Assembly (NCBI GenBank): GCA_900708905.1
Contig: CAADRB010000010.1
Coordinates: forward strand, 4,104,120-4,168,119
Source: Hymenolepis diminuta
Lineage: Eukaryota > Platyhelminthes > Cestoda > Cyclophyllidea > Hymenolepididae
DNA length: 64,000 nt
Reading direction: 5' to 3'
Position 1 is the stretch's first letter, and each line of letters begins with the position of its first letter. The translations under genes were made by a program, and so were the position numbers. The notes below the pieces were generated by a model. It was not told the DNA's origin. It worked only from the letters and a program-made list of their open reading frames with translations, and did not search any database. This document shows, piece by piece, positions 11,984 to 24,562 of this stretch.

Positions 11984-13399
11984 ATTAGTATAGTGCTAAT
12001 AAAGTGTTGTGCTGTGAGAGAGCTGCTGAATAATCCTCTTTGGTGCGTATGTTGCCGTACAACGCACTTAATTTTTCCTAACTATTCAGATAATGCGGTA
12101 ATTATATTTGAATTCGAAGTATGTATTTAATTCTAAAAATTAGTACTTTCCTTATTGAAAGCGTACCAGATGAAGGCCCTGATTCGTTAGAATTGAATAA
12201 TACGCAGACGATATTGTTTTTTTATTTTGGATTCAAGTTCTGAGAATGTTTTCTTACTTTTTATAGTGAGAGATATCTACTTTGTGTATTGGGTATTGCG
12301 TAATGCATGCATTTTTTAAAATTTTCTCAAGATTCGATGTATGAGTTAATTATACGATCACAAATCTTTTAAATACATGGACTCACATTTACAAAACTAT
12401 CTAACACATTTGTCTTATCGCTTAAAACTCACTTATTAAACCGGCTGACTGTGAGAGGTATCATTTTATTTCCTTAAAACTTTATTTAATTCTAAAATTA
12501 CCACAATTTTGTTTCGTATGTACGTTTCCGGGTAAAGATTAAACGAGTTTGAACATAAATGAGAAGAGTTATCCTAAGCTCGAATGTCTTCATAGTTCTT
12601 CTCGCTCTTATTACCTGTTTGTCCTGAGACATTCATGATCTTAACTCAATGATTGAAATTGTGCTTTCACTGAGCAAAATTTGTCTTCATTTATGTTTTA
12701 AAAGTAGATGATAGCTTGAAGGGGGGGGGGAGCGAGGGGGATTTGAAGCGGGAAAAGATTGCCGCAAATCTACGAAGTATGTATCAAATGTGGTCTAAAA
12801 TCACGGAAATTTCTCTGCAGCTCTTCAAATTTAACTGCTTGAAAATGCACACTTTTATCAATATCGAGATATTTAAAGTTATTTTCCACTTCAGACAAAG
12901 TTATTGATATATGAGTAGTCAATAATAAACTTTAAAATAATAAAGTGTAATTGACAGAAACTGCGACGTTTTGAAAGAGAAGAATCGATCAACTGATGTA
13001 TCTATAGGGTCTCATACAGCACAATAATGTTTGCATATTATAATAGAAAATGTGAATATCTTATTGTTTTTTCTGATAAATAATACTATGTCGAATAGTC
13101 TAAATTTTACCTTCCATTTTATCCAATGGAAATGTTCAATTAAGAATTACTACTTGGCACCATTTCATACGTGCAGATCAAAAATAATTTCTTTTAAATA
13201 TCTTTGGACGTTTAAACATTCTTTAATTATTCAAGACATCGAATCATTACAAAATTCGACTAGCGATTATTCGAATGTCAATATGGATTGTTACAAAACT
13301 ATACGGTCGGATAGATACAATGGAGTTTTATGCAGTTTAAGAGACTGGATTGGAGCAGTGGTTAATGGGTTCAATGGGTATCAATCCACATGCACTTAG
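11984..13399. other. Upstream flank of family copy 1; intergenic
   Basis: There is no gene. A ten-base G run lies at 12721-12730. Open frames at 12716-12907 and 13031-13399 are AT-rich and lack splice signals. Confidence 0.45.
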
Positions 13400-13640
13400 G
13401 GGAATGGCCCCTGGTTAAGTCGCATCAGAAAGGTTCCACGATGCTGTATCATCTCAAAAGGAGTGCTAAAAGACGCTTTCCTGGACGTCAGTGGCGCAGT
13501 GATCCCGTCTGTATATTAGAGATAAATGCTTATCGATGCAGTGATTGATTCGGGCCATCAGTAGGGCTGGTATAATTTGCATTACTCATCAGTGCGACTT
13601 CGGATTAACTACCCTTTTCCCAGGTTAAGTGTCGTGAACC
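13400..13640 (+). repeat. Possible degraded tRNA-derived repeat (SINE-like)
   Basis: This is a distinctly GC-richer block in AT-rich flanks. TGGCGCAGTGA at about 13491-13501 resembles a pol III A box, and GATTGATTCGGGC about 50 bases later weakly resembles a B box. No second copy was found in the window and no A-tail or target duplication is visible, so this rests on composition and two short matches. Confidence 0.18.
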
Positions 13641-14401
13641 CTTTCTTAATGTAGTTGGGAAATTTTTATCTAAAAGTGCTTAGGATTTAGACAATACACT
13701 ATATATAAAATAAATTTTAACTAAAGTTTCACGCTGTTTGTGATCTTCCCATATTCGGTTTTTACGAAAATATGCTTATATATTAATTCAATTATTTGAC
13801 ATTGAAAATAGTGATTAGGGCTAAATTACCTTATGCATCATATGAGAATACAGAAGAAGGTATCCTAATTAGAATTAGCGTAAACTTAATAGAGGAATTT
13901 GTGGGGGAAAGGAGTAGAAAGAAATATTCAAAAATGAACACCAAAGTATGTCTTTTGACGGAAGCTATGGCCCTTTCTTTGTCCTTTGGTTTCAGCTTTA
14001 GCTTATGAAATTTGTATTCATGGCATATAGTTCCAATACTTCCGACCTCAAATACTTTTAAGGACCACTCAGTAAAACGTTCCTGAACATGCAAAAGTAG
14101 AAATAGACGTACATCCTGACCTGGATAAATAACAAAGTAATTTTACATTTTGAGATGAAGGTTTAACAATGAAATATTATTTTTAGCTATAGTCATTAAA
14201 TGAGAACAGAGAAGATCGTTTATTTCTTTATATTTAAGACAGAGTCGAGAGTTGTTTAAAAGGCTGGTTAAAGACATATACTGGTTCGTTTACTTTTTCC
14301 TAGTGATAGGGAATTTCGATTCTAAAATTTAAATTAATCTCTCTCCCTCGGAAATCATGTTCGATCCACCTATTAACGCGTAGAGAGATCACATATTATC
14401 C
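13641..14401. other. Intergenic sequence
   Basis: Nothing supportable. Overlapping open frames on both strands at 13796-14094 look like noise. Confidence 0.45.
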
Positions 14402-14625
14402 CAGAGTTTGAATAGCCTGCCACCCTTCTGACTACTTTCGATCTTCACCGCACAAAAAATGGGTAGGAGGCGGTTGCGAGCAAGATCTGCTGATAAGAAC
14501 CAGAAGCCAGGGGAAGGAAATAGAGGAGAATAATTTGCTACTATGTGGATAAGGACAAGTTCGACAAAAGATACCAGCCCTAGGTGAAGAGGAAAAAGCA
14601 GGAAATTTACGTTTCAAACTCTGTG
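14402..14625. repeat. Possible small element bounded by short inverted repeats
   Basis: CAGAGTTTGAA near 14403-14413 is inverted as TTTCAAACTCTG near 14613-14625, enclosing about 200 bases of higher GC than the flanks. Size and layout would fit a MITE. An 11-base inverted pair can arise by chance, and no flanking duplication is clear. Confidence 0.22.
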
Positions 14626-17600
14626 AACCTTAAGAATTTCTAGGAAGATCCTCCTTCACGAGTGAGGTCACCAAAAGTGGCTCATACTAGGGATTCTTCA
14701 GGCTAATTCACATTAAACTATGTCAATATTTTATCGCCATGTTTATATTAATTTCCCCTATGGCGGTGCAAAAAAGTGACTTCTATATGTTGCGATCATG
14801 GAAGAGCATGCAAATATGCAGACGAGTCCAATAAGGCACGCTTTTATCTCATTGTATTATCTGAATATACAAATTTCATCGTAGGTGCATGGTAAGGTTA
14901 CGTCCTCTATATTTTAAGTTAGTTGAATTGTGATTTGGTCCCGTGATTGTCATGACAAATCGATTTATTTACAGCCTGTAATTACCAGGAGCACGTAGAT
15001 GAGAATAGGAACGATTTTAGTGCAGCATATACATTCTTAATTACGTCTGATTTTGTTTCTGTTAGATTCTACAGACCGGTAATGCGTACAATTTTTTAGC
15101 TTCATAACGCTTCCATCTATTAAAGCCCTGATTTTTAAAGGTAGATGGTGGCGATATTCAGGTCCCTTTCATGGATTTTTAGCAACTACTTTGAATAAAA
15201 TTGATTTGTAACCTTTATGTATTTAGTGATAACTTGGCGTAAATCTACGTAAATTATTTTCAAGACTTCATTGAATATAAAAGTCCAATCATCTGCACTT
15301 CTAACTAGTTAATGAGCAACTTAGTAACTGCAGTGACAAAATTTGATACTACAGCTACGACAACGGATTCTCTGCACATTTGAAATATCACAGAGACGTG
15401 GCTATCAGAGATACATTGCTATGCATGCGCTATAGAACTTGAAGTGCTGTAATAGAAAGTCTCCCCGTAGAACTCTCAGAGCCCAACATTGGTTTATCTA
15501 CAACTAGAATGATTTACTCACTTGCCTGATCCCTGAGCGGTCGCTGCAGGATTTTGGTTACAAACTTTGCAAGGGGTTAAACTTAGGTATAAATTGTACC
15601 GGTGGGACAAAATTAACAACCACCGCAACCTCCAGTATCCAAAAACCACTTCATCCTTCGTATTCTTCTCTCGGTCTTCCGTGACATCAGATAATATATA
15701 TTCTATCTACAACTTTTTTCTCTCTATGTGATTGTTGAGGTGGCGTTTAGAAGAAAGTAGAAAAGTATAATTGGCAGTTGATTGGCGCCTTTATGCTTGC
15801 CTACAGCAACGCAATATTCAACACTTTTAGGCATTCTCCACAAATTTCACTGAACCTAATCATGATCCACAATTTTGTTAGTAGATTAAAATATTCTTGG
15901 TTTAGGTTGTATAAAAATGGGATTTGTGTTGCTCTACTCCACAAGTGAAGACTAAACTTCACTAATCTTTACTTCATAGGGTGTTACTAAAGAGGCTTAA
16001 ATGTGAGTACATTCCTATGATTATATGAATTACAGAAATCTTCTGCAAATATAAATATTTTCCATCTTTTAGAGCTGATTCACTACGCCTAATGCATATT
16101 AGTTCGTTTTTATTTCGTAAGCCAGAGATATTTCAGTTTTGCATCCATTTTTAAAGCTAATCGAGTGAAAGCCTACAATTTTATTTAAAGAAAAGATTAG
16201 GAGAACTTGGTTAATGCTCTCCAGAATTAGTTCCTGCCCGTTTAGAGTATTTGAAGATTATGCGGAATACGGTTAGAGGTCCTCACTTGTATTAGAAAAA
16301 TCAGAAACATTAACTTCTAATAATAAAGCCTAGGATGGCTAAATCCCCATTCCCGAGCACAAGTATTCACATGTGCTTCTGGTTAATGCAAGCGCACCTG
16401 TGCTGTTGAAGGGCCTTTCGTTACACTTTTATTTGACAGCTCATTTGCAGAAAGGGGAGTTGACAGAGATATGGTCCCTGTTCTAAATTAAAGAGAGAAT
16501 GAAAGACGTGTATAATCAAAGTAGGACTGCAAATTTAACGAACTCCACTTCGAAGTCATCAATATTCATTTTGTACGCTAAACAGTAATATTTCTGATAA
16601 TAAAAAGGAGCAATATTTTCATTTCTACAAACATTAACCTGCACCTGATAACAATGCCTTTCAATGTCATCAGATAATCATAAATTGTACGTGTTAAATG
16701 TTTTCTCTTTGTATTTGTTAAAATATAGTTATTTATTCTTTAGTAGCCATCTCCATAAGTTTGTTTTTTTTTAATTCCTAATCAAATAATATGCATTTGA
16801 TCAACTCGAATTACAAATTTTAATAATTCAAATAACCGAAACTTGACGTCTACTCTCTATCTCTCTCTCTCATTCCTCACACTAAAATCCTTCTCAAATA
16901 ATGAAAAATGAAACAAAATTAATTAATTTAAGACTATTAAATATAATTTGCTCTTAAACAATCAGTACAAGCAATCGACATTTAAATTCACCAATTAAGC
17001 GAAGGAAATTAAGGTAAACAGGTTGCGATTTGAGCTCTTTAACTTTAGATCTTGGTGCTAAAAAATGTAATTATTAATTAAATAATATTAAGTGACTTGA
17101 GTTCACCTTGAGCGAAATTTTGTGAGCTCTGCTGTTTAAAACACCTTTTTTCTGTTTGCGGCTGTGTAAGATTCGAAAAATGAATCAGCATGACTAATCA
17201 TTCAATGGAAGCAGCTAGTCAACAAGCTCTGCGTATCGTGAACATGGATTTACCCAGAAATTGGTGGATAAAATTATGAAAACCGAAATATAGAACATTT
17301 TGATATCGCTAAATGTACTACACTTCATATGAGAAAGTTGAAAACTCAACGCTTTCGGAACTTAAATGAATTAAGGCACGTGGCATTCTGACTTTTTGAA
17401 CCTCAGTTTTATCCTTCACTGGAATGTTTTGCTATTCCATTTCCTCAGATATTATTCACTGATAAAATCTTGCTAAAGTTCTTTTTGTATTATTGGAGAT
17501 AATAAAAGCAACAACCTCAGGAATCTGAAATTTGCATTGAGCAGTTCTATTTGTGTGAACTCTTACCCTCCTTTTCCATCTAACTCTTCTTGTTCTTCTG

Positions 17601-18329
17601 GGTCATTCCCTTTCCCACCGATGTTTCCACGATATAAACGTGCTGAAGTAAATCTTGTTTGCAATTTATAATGTTAATTTATGAAGCATTAATGGTTGAG
17701 GTTCAGGTAGGCAGGATGAACAATTTAGACCGCCACTGCTCAAGGGCGAAATGACTGTTTTTTGGATAGAATTCAATGAAAATCACGCAACTATACGTAT
17801 ACACAGGTTAAAAGGTTTATATTTATACATAAAATAGAGATAGGAAAGTCTAAAAATGCACTAAAGGGTTCTAATGGAGGATACATAACTATTTATTTAT
17901 GCTATTGAAAATTCATACACACATCTATCACAATGTCAATAAGTCAAGAGACGATTTTTGCAGCAATTGAACTAATTAGTAACGCCCTAACCTTGAAATT
18001 TCGAGAGAATGACCGTGGGTTTCTACGGCAGTTTTAAGTTGCTGAAACTTTTAAAATCAATTAATATTAATTCGGATATTTCAGCCAATTAGATTGCACA
18101 ACTGATTGTCAATATTTCTAATAATTGATTTGATTTATTTAAAGCAATCAGATTATGTCACAACTCCGATGGATTTTATACCGTCTAATTAAAATATTTA
18201 AAAAATTTTCTCCAATAAAAAATTACTAAAGAAATCAAAAGCATTTCGGTTTACCCTCCACAGGATCAAAATAAGAATTTCAAAAAGTTTTAGGAAAATC
18301 GAAACAGACCGCCCCAAGCATCTAATAAG
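14626..18329. other. Intergenic sequence
   Basis: No gene, repeat unit or RNA could be supported. A short CT microsatellite lies at about 16856-16870. Confidence 0.45.
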
Positions 18330-18720
18330 TTTTGTTTCTTCCTCCTAGTGAATCAGTATCTTGATTTGTCTGGCGTACCTCTTGAACAGTCGAAGGTATC
18401 TTTTCAACAACTACATGTTCGTCAGGATTGCCACAGAGAATGTCTTGTACTCGTTTTCATTCTGAAACCCCATGGCAATTTGTTCTTGTCAATCTTATTA
18501 TTATTATTACCTTTGGAGTAATAACCCCACTTCTTGTTTGCCTTTCCTAATCACTTGGCCTGGTTATTGCTTTCTTCAGCGTGGAGATGGGTAACGATAC
18601 GCTCAGTAACGCTTCCAGTGGCTTCTCAAATCTTTTTAAGTTCGCCATCCACACACTCCGATGTAATCACAACGGTCTTGAAAACTGGCTCTTTTGTGTT
18701 TTTCTTTTTTCTAGCTAATT
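18330..18720 (-). pseudogene. Possible decayed coding segment, unidentified
   Basis: Reading the minus strand, long protein-like stretches appear in one frame (for example FKTVVITSECVDGELKKI, then HAEESNNQAK and LGKANKKWGYYSKG). They are interrupted by single stops, then continue in another frame (PDEHVVVEKIPSTVQEV). This looks like a former coding sequence with point stops and an indel rather than random AT-rich DNA. I do not recognise the family. A processed pseudogene is possible because no introns are evident, but no poly(A) tail was confirmed. Confidence 0.25.
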
Positions 18721-20158
18721 AATTATAATATTCTAATTTATTAAAAGAATCGTTAGATGGAATTATCCCATGTGGAATCTGACAACTCCGTTAGAAAAAT
18801 GAGTCATTTTTTCACCATCTAAATCCGTGCCTAAAAGGGCGAAAACAGATTCAATGAATTGTTGAAGAGATTATTTGGGATAAGAATTAGAAGCGCCTGA
18901 TGGAAAGAAGAATGCTTTTTTATATATTTGAAAATAGAAACGAATGGCATAGAACACATGAATCGGTCCATTATACCTACAATCAGCTTGGCATTTGGCA
19001 ATCTAGCTGACGGCTGAAGTTTTCTATTTTCCGGATCCATTAAGGTCTCAGCATTGCACTAATATCAAAAGGGATTAAGAAGAGCAAAGCACGTTGCTCA
19101 AGGGATATTGGGACTACATTTTCAACATAAACATATTAAATACGGTGCACTGTGGAGCGCCTGGTAGTAGTAGCACTAATATGAGTCAGAGGTTTAACCA
19201 TTTTGTAATAAAATACATTTTGAGTATACCCACCCAGGAATGACTAGCAATGATAAAATGCAGATTTACATAAGATGCAGTTATTTAGTGTAAAATATGG
19301 ACGGAATTGAGGACAGGGCAGTTTCTGTGCAGTTAAAATGCACATTTTAGGGTAGTTTATTATCATGCCCTTTTGCGGGGCATAGGACTGGATTGAGTTT
19401 ACTTTATAACGTAACGTTCCTCATATTTTTTGAAATTCAAACATATAAAGTTATCGGAGATATCAGTAGAAATTTAGGTAAGACAATAGTAGAATTGGCT
19501 ACATCAACCAAATTTGTAGTATCTTCCATGGCCATCACTCTACCTTTGATGAATCATGACATCCCTATGGGTTTTTAATTAACTTTGTTTACTTTATCTC
19601 TGTTTTCATACGAATTTTGGTTCTGATTCTTTAAATAAATTCTATTTATCCATATAGTTTGTCATCCTGATGTCATCTCCAATCTTGTTTTGCTAAGAAA
19701 ATTACAATAATTAAGAAGGGTGATGGCGTAGCTTAACTAACCCACAGTCTTAAATATTTGATCCTTCCTCATTATCAGGAGATTAAAACAAAGGAACTAT
19801 AGTTGTCAGTCCTCTACTGAAAGGGAGTTTTGAAAAATGCTACTCTTTGAAGGGTTTGAGATTCACTGTTCTTGTTTTCTAAAAAGAAAGGCCATCTGAA
19901 GAGGTATCTCTAATCCCACGTATGAGTGAGAGAACTATGTTTTTTTAATTCGTAATCATGATGACTGAAATAGTCCCGTTATAAACTTGCATCAAAATGA
20001 TTCCTTCTCAGTATTCTTGAAAATTTCCAATATACTTGGAATATATATGATTTATAACTCTCATACCCATTTTGATAGGCGTTTTCCAAAACTCATTGGC
20101 AAGAGAAGAAGCATCATGGGACCTCCCTGGTAAAAATCTCAAATTCTGCCAGACATGA
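18721..20158. other. Intergenic sequence
   Basis: Nothing supportable. A donor-like AG/GTAAGA follows an open stretch near 19470-19484, but no exon could be defined. Confidence 0.45.
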
Positions 20159-20553
20159 CTAGTTTAGATGCCCATTCGACTGGTCGGGTTTGTACAGTGG
20201 CCTTTGACTTCTCAGGTAATCACACCAGAGAAAATTAATATCATATTGATCCCAATACAGCCCCATTCGTTTTCTACCCCGCAGAGTTCTATACAAGTTT
20301 GCTATAGCCAGCAGATGTCTATCAACACATAGCGACTAGAAATGATTGATCAGTGATAAGATCTCCAATACAGTCTCCACAGGTAGTCCCGCTGTGTGTA
20401 TGCGTGTTTGCACATAGATACCTAAATAGATGTCGATCATCACGCCGAGACATGACTGACATCTAACAAAGAAATATTTTGTATATAAATCTAATTTAAT
20501 AATTAATAAATTGGGCTGACTTACCTGTCACCTTCGAACTGATCTGGCGACAT
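20159..20553 (-). CDS. Candidate micro-exon gene, unidentified product
   Basis: This is a four-exon minus-strand model in which every phase agrees. Exon 1 (20525-20553, 29 nt) runs from ATG to a consensus donor (GACAG/GTAAGT). Exon 2 (20422-20462, 41 nt) follows a 62 bp intron ending TTTGTTAG. Exon 3 starts at 20391 after a 30 bp intron (GTATCT to CACACAG). The frame then reads AGLPVETVLEILSLINHF to TAG at 20336. If a 36 bp GTATTG...TTTCTAG segment (20336-20371) is spliced out, it continues in the same frame as SLCVDRHLLAIANLYRTLRG to TAG at 20159. The joined start reads MSPDQFEGDRCQSCLGVMID. The Cys-x2-Cys followed by a helical stretch loosely recalls saposin-like domains, but I cannot name the protein. 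Without the last splice it would be a very short protein or a pseudogene with one stop. Confidence 0.35.
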
Positions 20554-20559
20554 GACTGA

Positions 20560-22755
20560 CTTGACTTATTCCATCTATTCGATCGACGTGGCCCCGATAG
20601 ACCCCTAACGTTTTTACAAAGTTTTATAGGACTTTTCATCTTTATCAGGTATTACTATACGGTAGGTAGTTCTTGATTTCAATCTATTTATTTCCCCCTT
20701 CCATTTTCCAAATACGTCTCCTGCAATCGTGTATATTTAATATAAGGATAGAAGCATAATTAGCTGCAAAACGAGAAAGAGAGGGATGGGGTTGCGATCG
20801 AATAATAGACAATCCCTGAACAATTATCAAACAAAGAAAAGACGAAGGCGGACGCATTATTACAACTGAATAAAAGTGTAACGTAGTGAAACGAGTTCAG
20901 TATTTTGATAATTTAAAAAGAAAATAGCCTTGTGAAAGACCGAAGCCGTTGGTTATTATAAGAAAGGCCAGATGAACAGAATTAACATGAGAGTATAAGG
21001 CAACCTATCGAGAACAAGTTTAAAATTGAAGGACTAAAATGAAGTACGGAATCTTGCCTCAATCATTTTCATTCAGGAGAACTTAAGCCTGTTTTGCGAA
21101 GTATTTTACACTCCACCACCTTAATAGAAAGTGATTATCATTGAATCCCTTGTATATCCATTATATACTATTTCTCAAAAGCGTTAGATTTTTACTGGCT
21201 CTACATCCAATTCTCGTGCGTTTTCATACATTTGCTCTAACTTCACTATAATACACTTCGAATGTGTCATATTTAAATTAAAACCGCAAAGTGAATCCTG
21301 CTTATCGCTTAATTTAATGCAAAATGCTGAACTTCTAGAGGAATTGGGAAATTACTGCCTTGTAGTTGGGATATGAAATATTCACTTTTAAATTCTAATC
21401 CTAGACCAGTTTGTAGTACAAATAGAATAGATCTCTGCATTCAAAGAGCTTCAGTCAATCTTGAAAAGGGACGAAAATGAATGTGCTTTAAATTAAGTTA
21501 ATTGAAACTGTTTTAAATTGCCTATAGCCAGACATAAACATGAGTGATAAAGGAATTTTTAACATTTCAATCAGAAAATGCATCTGTGAATGTCTTTAGC
21601 AGCACCTATGAAGACTGATGCTTTTCAGTAGTGATGGTATAAATTAACAAGTCGAGAGCAACACATTTAATAGTCAAACAACACTTCTCCCTCCCACTGT
21701 CTGCAAATCCTCCACTTTATTCCGTGGAGGATTTTGAATCTACTGGATGGCATAAATCGTGCTTGGTTATTTGTTAGTAGCACCAAAACACGTGACCTAG
21801 AAGGCGTAGTCATTCTCTACTGACTTCTAATTTTGAACTGACCGGGGCTAGCAACTTAACGAATTTTAGATTTGGATTTTGCCATTCCTGACGTTGACGT
21901 TTGGCATCTTAAAACCATGCGCATCCCAATTAGCTGCAGTATCGTGTAGCGCAACATTGAGAGCCTTCTTTGAATAAATTTATACGTTTAATTGTTTTCT
22001 TATTAATGAACAGCCATATGAGCTTTATTTATAATACTTGGTAACTCAATTGTTGAATTCTTATTATTGCCCATGACATAACAAAAAACTATTACAAATC
22101 CCTGGATAGAGGGTATAACATATCAATAATAAATAGGTGTTAATATCACGGAGCTGCAAGTTGTTCGAATTTTCATAAGTCGAAAATTCGCTTTTTGATA
22201 TCCTAATATTCAACCTTCGCCTTTTGGCGCCCACATGAGTTTACGCTTAAGATATTCAGAACTTGTTGATTGGTTGTTTTAATTCCGCAAATAGTCATGG
22301 CATGTCGATTTATCCCTCTTTCTGAAGCCTAGAGCAGTTAAATGGGACTAGCGACGATACATTTAAGATAATAGAGCTCATTACAGTTTGCTCATGATGA
22401 ACGAAGTGGGTTTCCAGTCGCTTCTGAGAACCATTTCTTAAACCCTGACATTAGTGGCAGAGTTCACCTTGAGAGAACTTTAGCGAACTCGACTATGTTT
22501 GAAAAGACTTTGCTGCTTATGACGGTAATATGATATGAAGGAGTGAAATCTACTCTGCGAACCCTGCTTTGGAAAAATCATGTAAAAGGCTTGATGAACT
22601 TTAAAATAATGCCAAATTTTTCGGACTTTGGAAGGAGACATGAATCGAGGTAGAAAGGTAGGTTACCATAAATAGGCAATCGGTTAATAAGCGCTGAACA
22701 TTGTGAATAAGAACTTGATCGGTACTTCAGAGGACAAATTAGGAATTTTGAAGCA
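20560..22755. other. Intergenic sequence
   Basis: No supportable features. Confidence 0.45.
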
Positions 22756-23031
22756 GTGATTTGTTCTTTAAACAAATATCGTTCAAAATGTATAGGAAAA
22801 TCACATGAAGTAGCTCTTTGGCGCTATGATTTTGATCCCCTTCCTTTCATTCTTTTTGAACCTAGATTACCAACTTCTGGTCAGTTTATAGCAATCGGAA
22901 ATTTTAATTTTTGCATTACTTGGAGTAATAAAATAAAATTGATACAAATCTCCTACTACGGAATTAAATTAACTGGCCAAAAAGAACTACCTATCTCAGA
23001 TTTAAATCCACCAAGGAATCACGAATTTTGA
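22756..23031 (+). CDS. Uncharacterised open frame, possible extracellular beta-domain exon
   Basis: This is a 91-codon frame with protein-like content, including ALWRYDFDPLPF, PRLPTSGQF and FCITW followed by SYYGIKL. The W and Y spacing loosely resembles a fibronectin-III or Ig strand pattern. The first codon is not ATG in a good context and no clear donor follows. It could be an exon of a long-intron gene or chance. Confidence 0.22.
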   Translation: MICSLNKYRSKCIGKSHEVALWRYDFDPLPFILFEPRLPTSGQFIAIGNFNFCITWSNKIKLIQISYYGIKLTGQKELPISDLNPPRNHEF

Positions 23032-23034
23032 ACT

Positions 23035-24462
23035 TTTATACAATGTTATACTTTGCAGTAAACTGTACTCCATATGAAAAATGGGGTAACCCAATGCCTT
23101 CGAAGTTCCCGTAAAAAATGAATCTTGATTTCTGACCCGATTTTCTTTTCCTATTCGACCTGTTTTTTGTTCATTTTTTTATAAAATTATTTCTCTCTTT
23201 CCTTATTCAGCAATTTTCCGAAGATCAAAACGTGCAAAGATTTTAACTCTGTCATGGTTAATACAAATTATCAGTCTATGAAGTTTAAAGAAGGAAAAGC
23301 TGTTTAGTTATTTTCCGTTTCAAGGTATTCATTTGATTTGCATAAATTTTAGAAAAATAAAACCAGAATGAATACTTCTGAGGAGATAACAAAAAGATAT
23401 TGCATGACGCATTCACGTGCATGGTGATATGAATTTCTCTTAAGTGCCTATACTCAGTGTTAGAATGATATCATCCAGTCAGTCTTTCCTTTGATTGAAA
23501 GCTCACAACATATCGACACAAGAATCAAAGGCTCCTGCACACCATATGAAATAAATTACTCAACCCCATATAATGCACGAACTTTTATTGTGCTCTTATT
23601 GTACTTGACATGTCCAACTGATACGCCCTCTATTAAGATCGTTAAATATTAATTAAAGGCACTTCTATTATAACTATTGTATTATACAATATTGACATTT
23701 AAAGTGGTTGTAGTTTTAACTGCGCCTTACAAAAGACATAAACTACATCCATTGATATTTGGTGAGAATAAAGTGAAATTAAGTTTCATTGACTACTCAC
23801 CGGATAACGTTCATTCATGAGTTATTCATTCATACTTCATTCCGGAAATTTCGTCCAAACCGACCTAATTTTTTCTCTATCTGATATTTATCCATTCTGA
23901 ATAAGCCGTTGAAGATCAGACAGTTCCATTCTTACATACAATGCTGTGGTGTACTTAAAATATTCTCTCGCTTTTTCGGTTATTCCCAAACTAATAATTT
24001 AAGTAGGTAAATAACTTCTGATTTCTAGACGCATATATTTTTTATAAGAAGTGGTTCCTTTTCGAACATAGGTACGAAGCGATTAACAATTAGTCGAAAT
24101 TCTAGGTAAGTGTATTGGGATGGTCTTGTGTTAATTTGGAATATTACGACAAGGAAGATGCCATGTGATTGAATTATAAAACAAGTGCTTCTGCACTGAC
24201 CTTCTTAACACAAACTCCCATTTGGAATAAAACGATAAAAAATAGTTATTTCCTTTATTATTAAATCAAACCTATTTTTTTGTTGACGACCAGATTTGAC
24301 AACCTGAGCTTGAAAAACTTATGAGATAAATGCTACAATTTAAACTGTTACGAAAACTTTAATATCGATAACTAAATAGAAATTTTATAACAATAATAAT
24401 AAATAATCACCTTCTGTCTGAGTTTATCGAGCTAACTGCTGCTTACATTCAGTATACTATGA
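23035..24462. other. Intergenic sequence with a micro-exon-like segment
   Basis: Only one point of note: 24072-24105 lies between a plausible acceptor (TTCGAACATAG) and a perfect donor (CTAG/GTAAGT) on the + strand. No partner exon was identified. Confidence 0.35.
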
Positions 24463-24468
24463 TTTATT
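24463..24468 (-). terminator. Putative poly(A) signal of PH-like gene copy 2
   Basis: AATAAA on the minus strand about 95 bases after the stop. A second AATAAA overlaps the stop codon region itself at 24562-24567, too close to be the likely signal. Confidence 0.4.
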
Positions 24469-24562
24469 CAACGAAATAAATATTGAATTTCCAATAAAAA
24501 AGAGGGAGGAGATACTCACTGCAAAAGATAAAACAAGACTAGCTTGAAGTGGGAAAAATCCT

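Noticed and set aside
14355..14375. GTTCGATCC resembling a tRNA T-loop
   Set aside because: No A box or acceptor-stem pairing at the right distance.
15528..15550. Match to the miR-125 seed (TCCCTGAG)
   Set aside because: Eight bases only, with no hairpin context.
17370..17395. Match to the miR-124 seed (TTAAGGCACG)
   Set aside because: Only the first ten bases agree and no complementary arm lies within 80 bases on either side, so no hairpin precursor can form.
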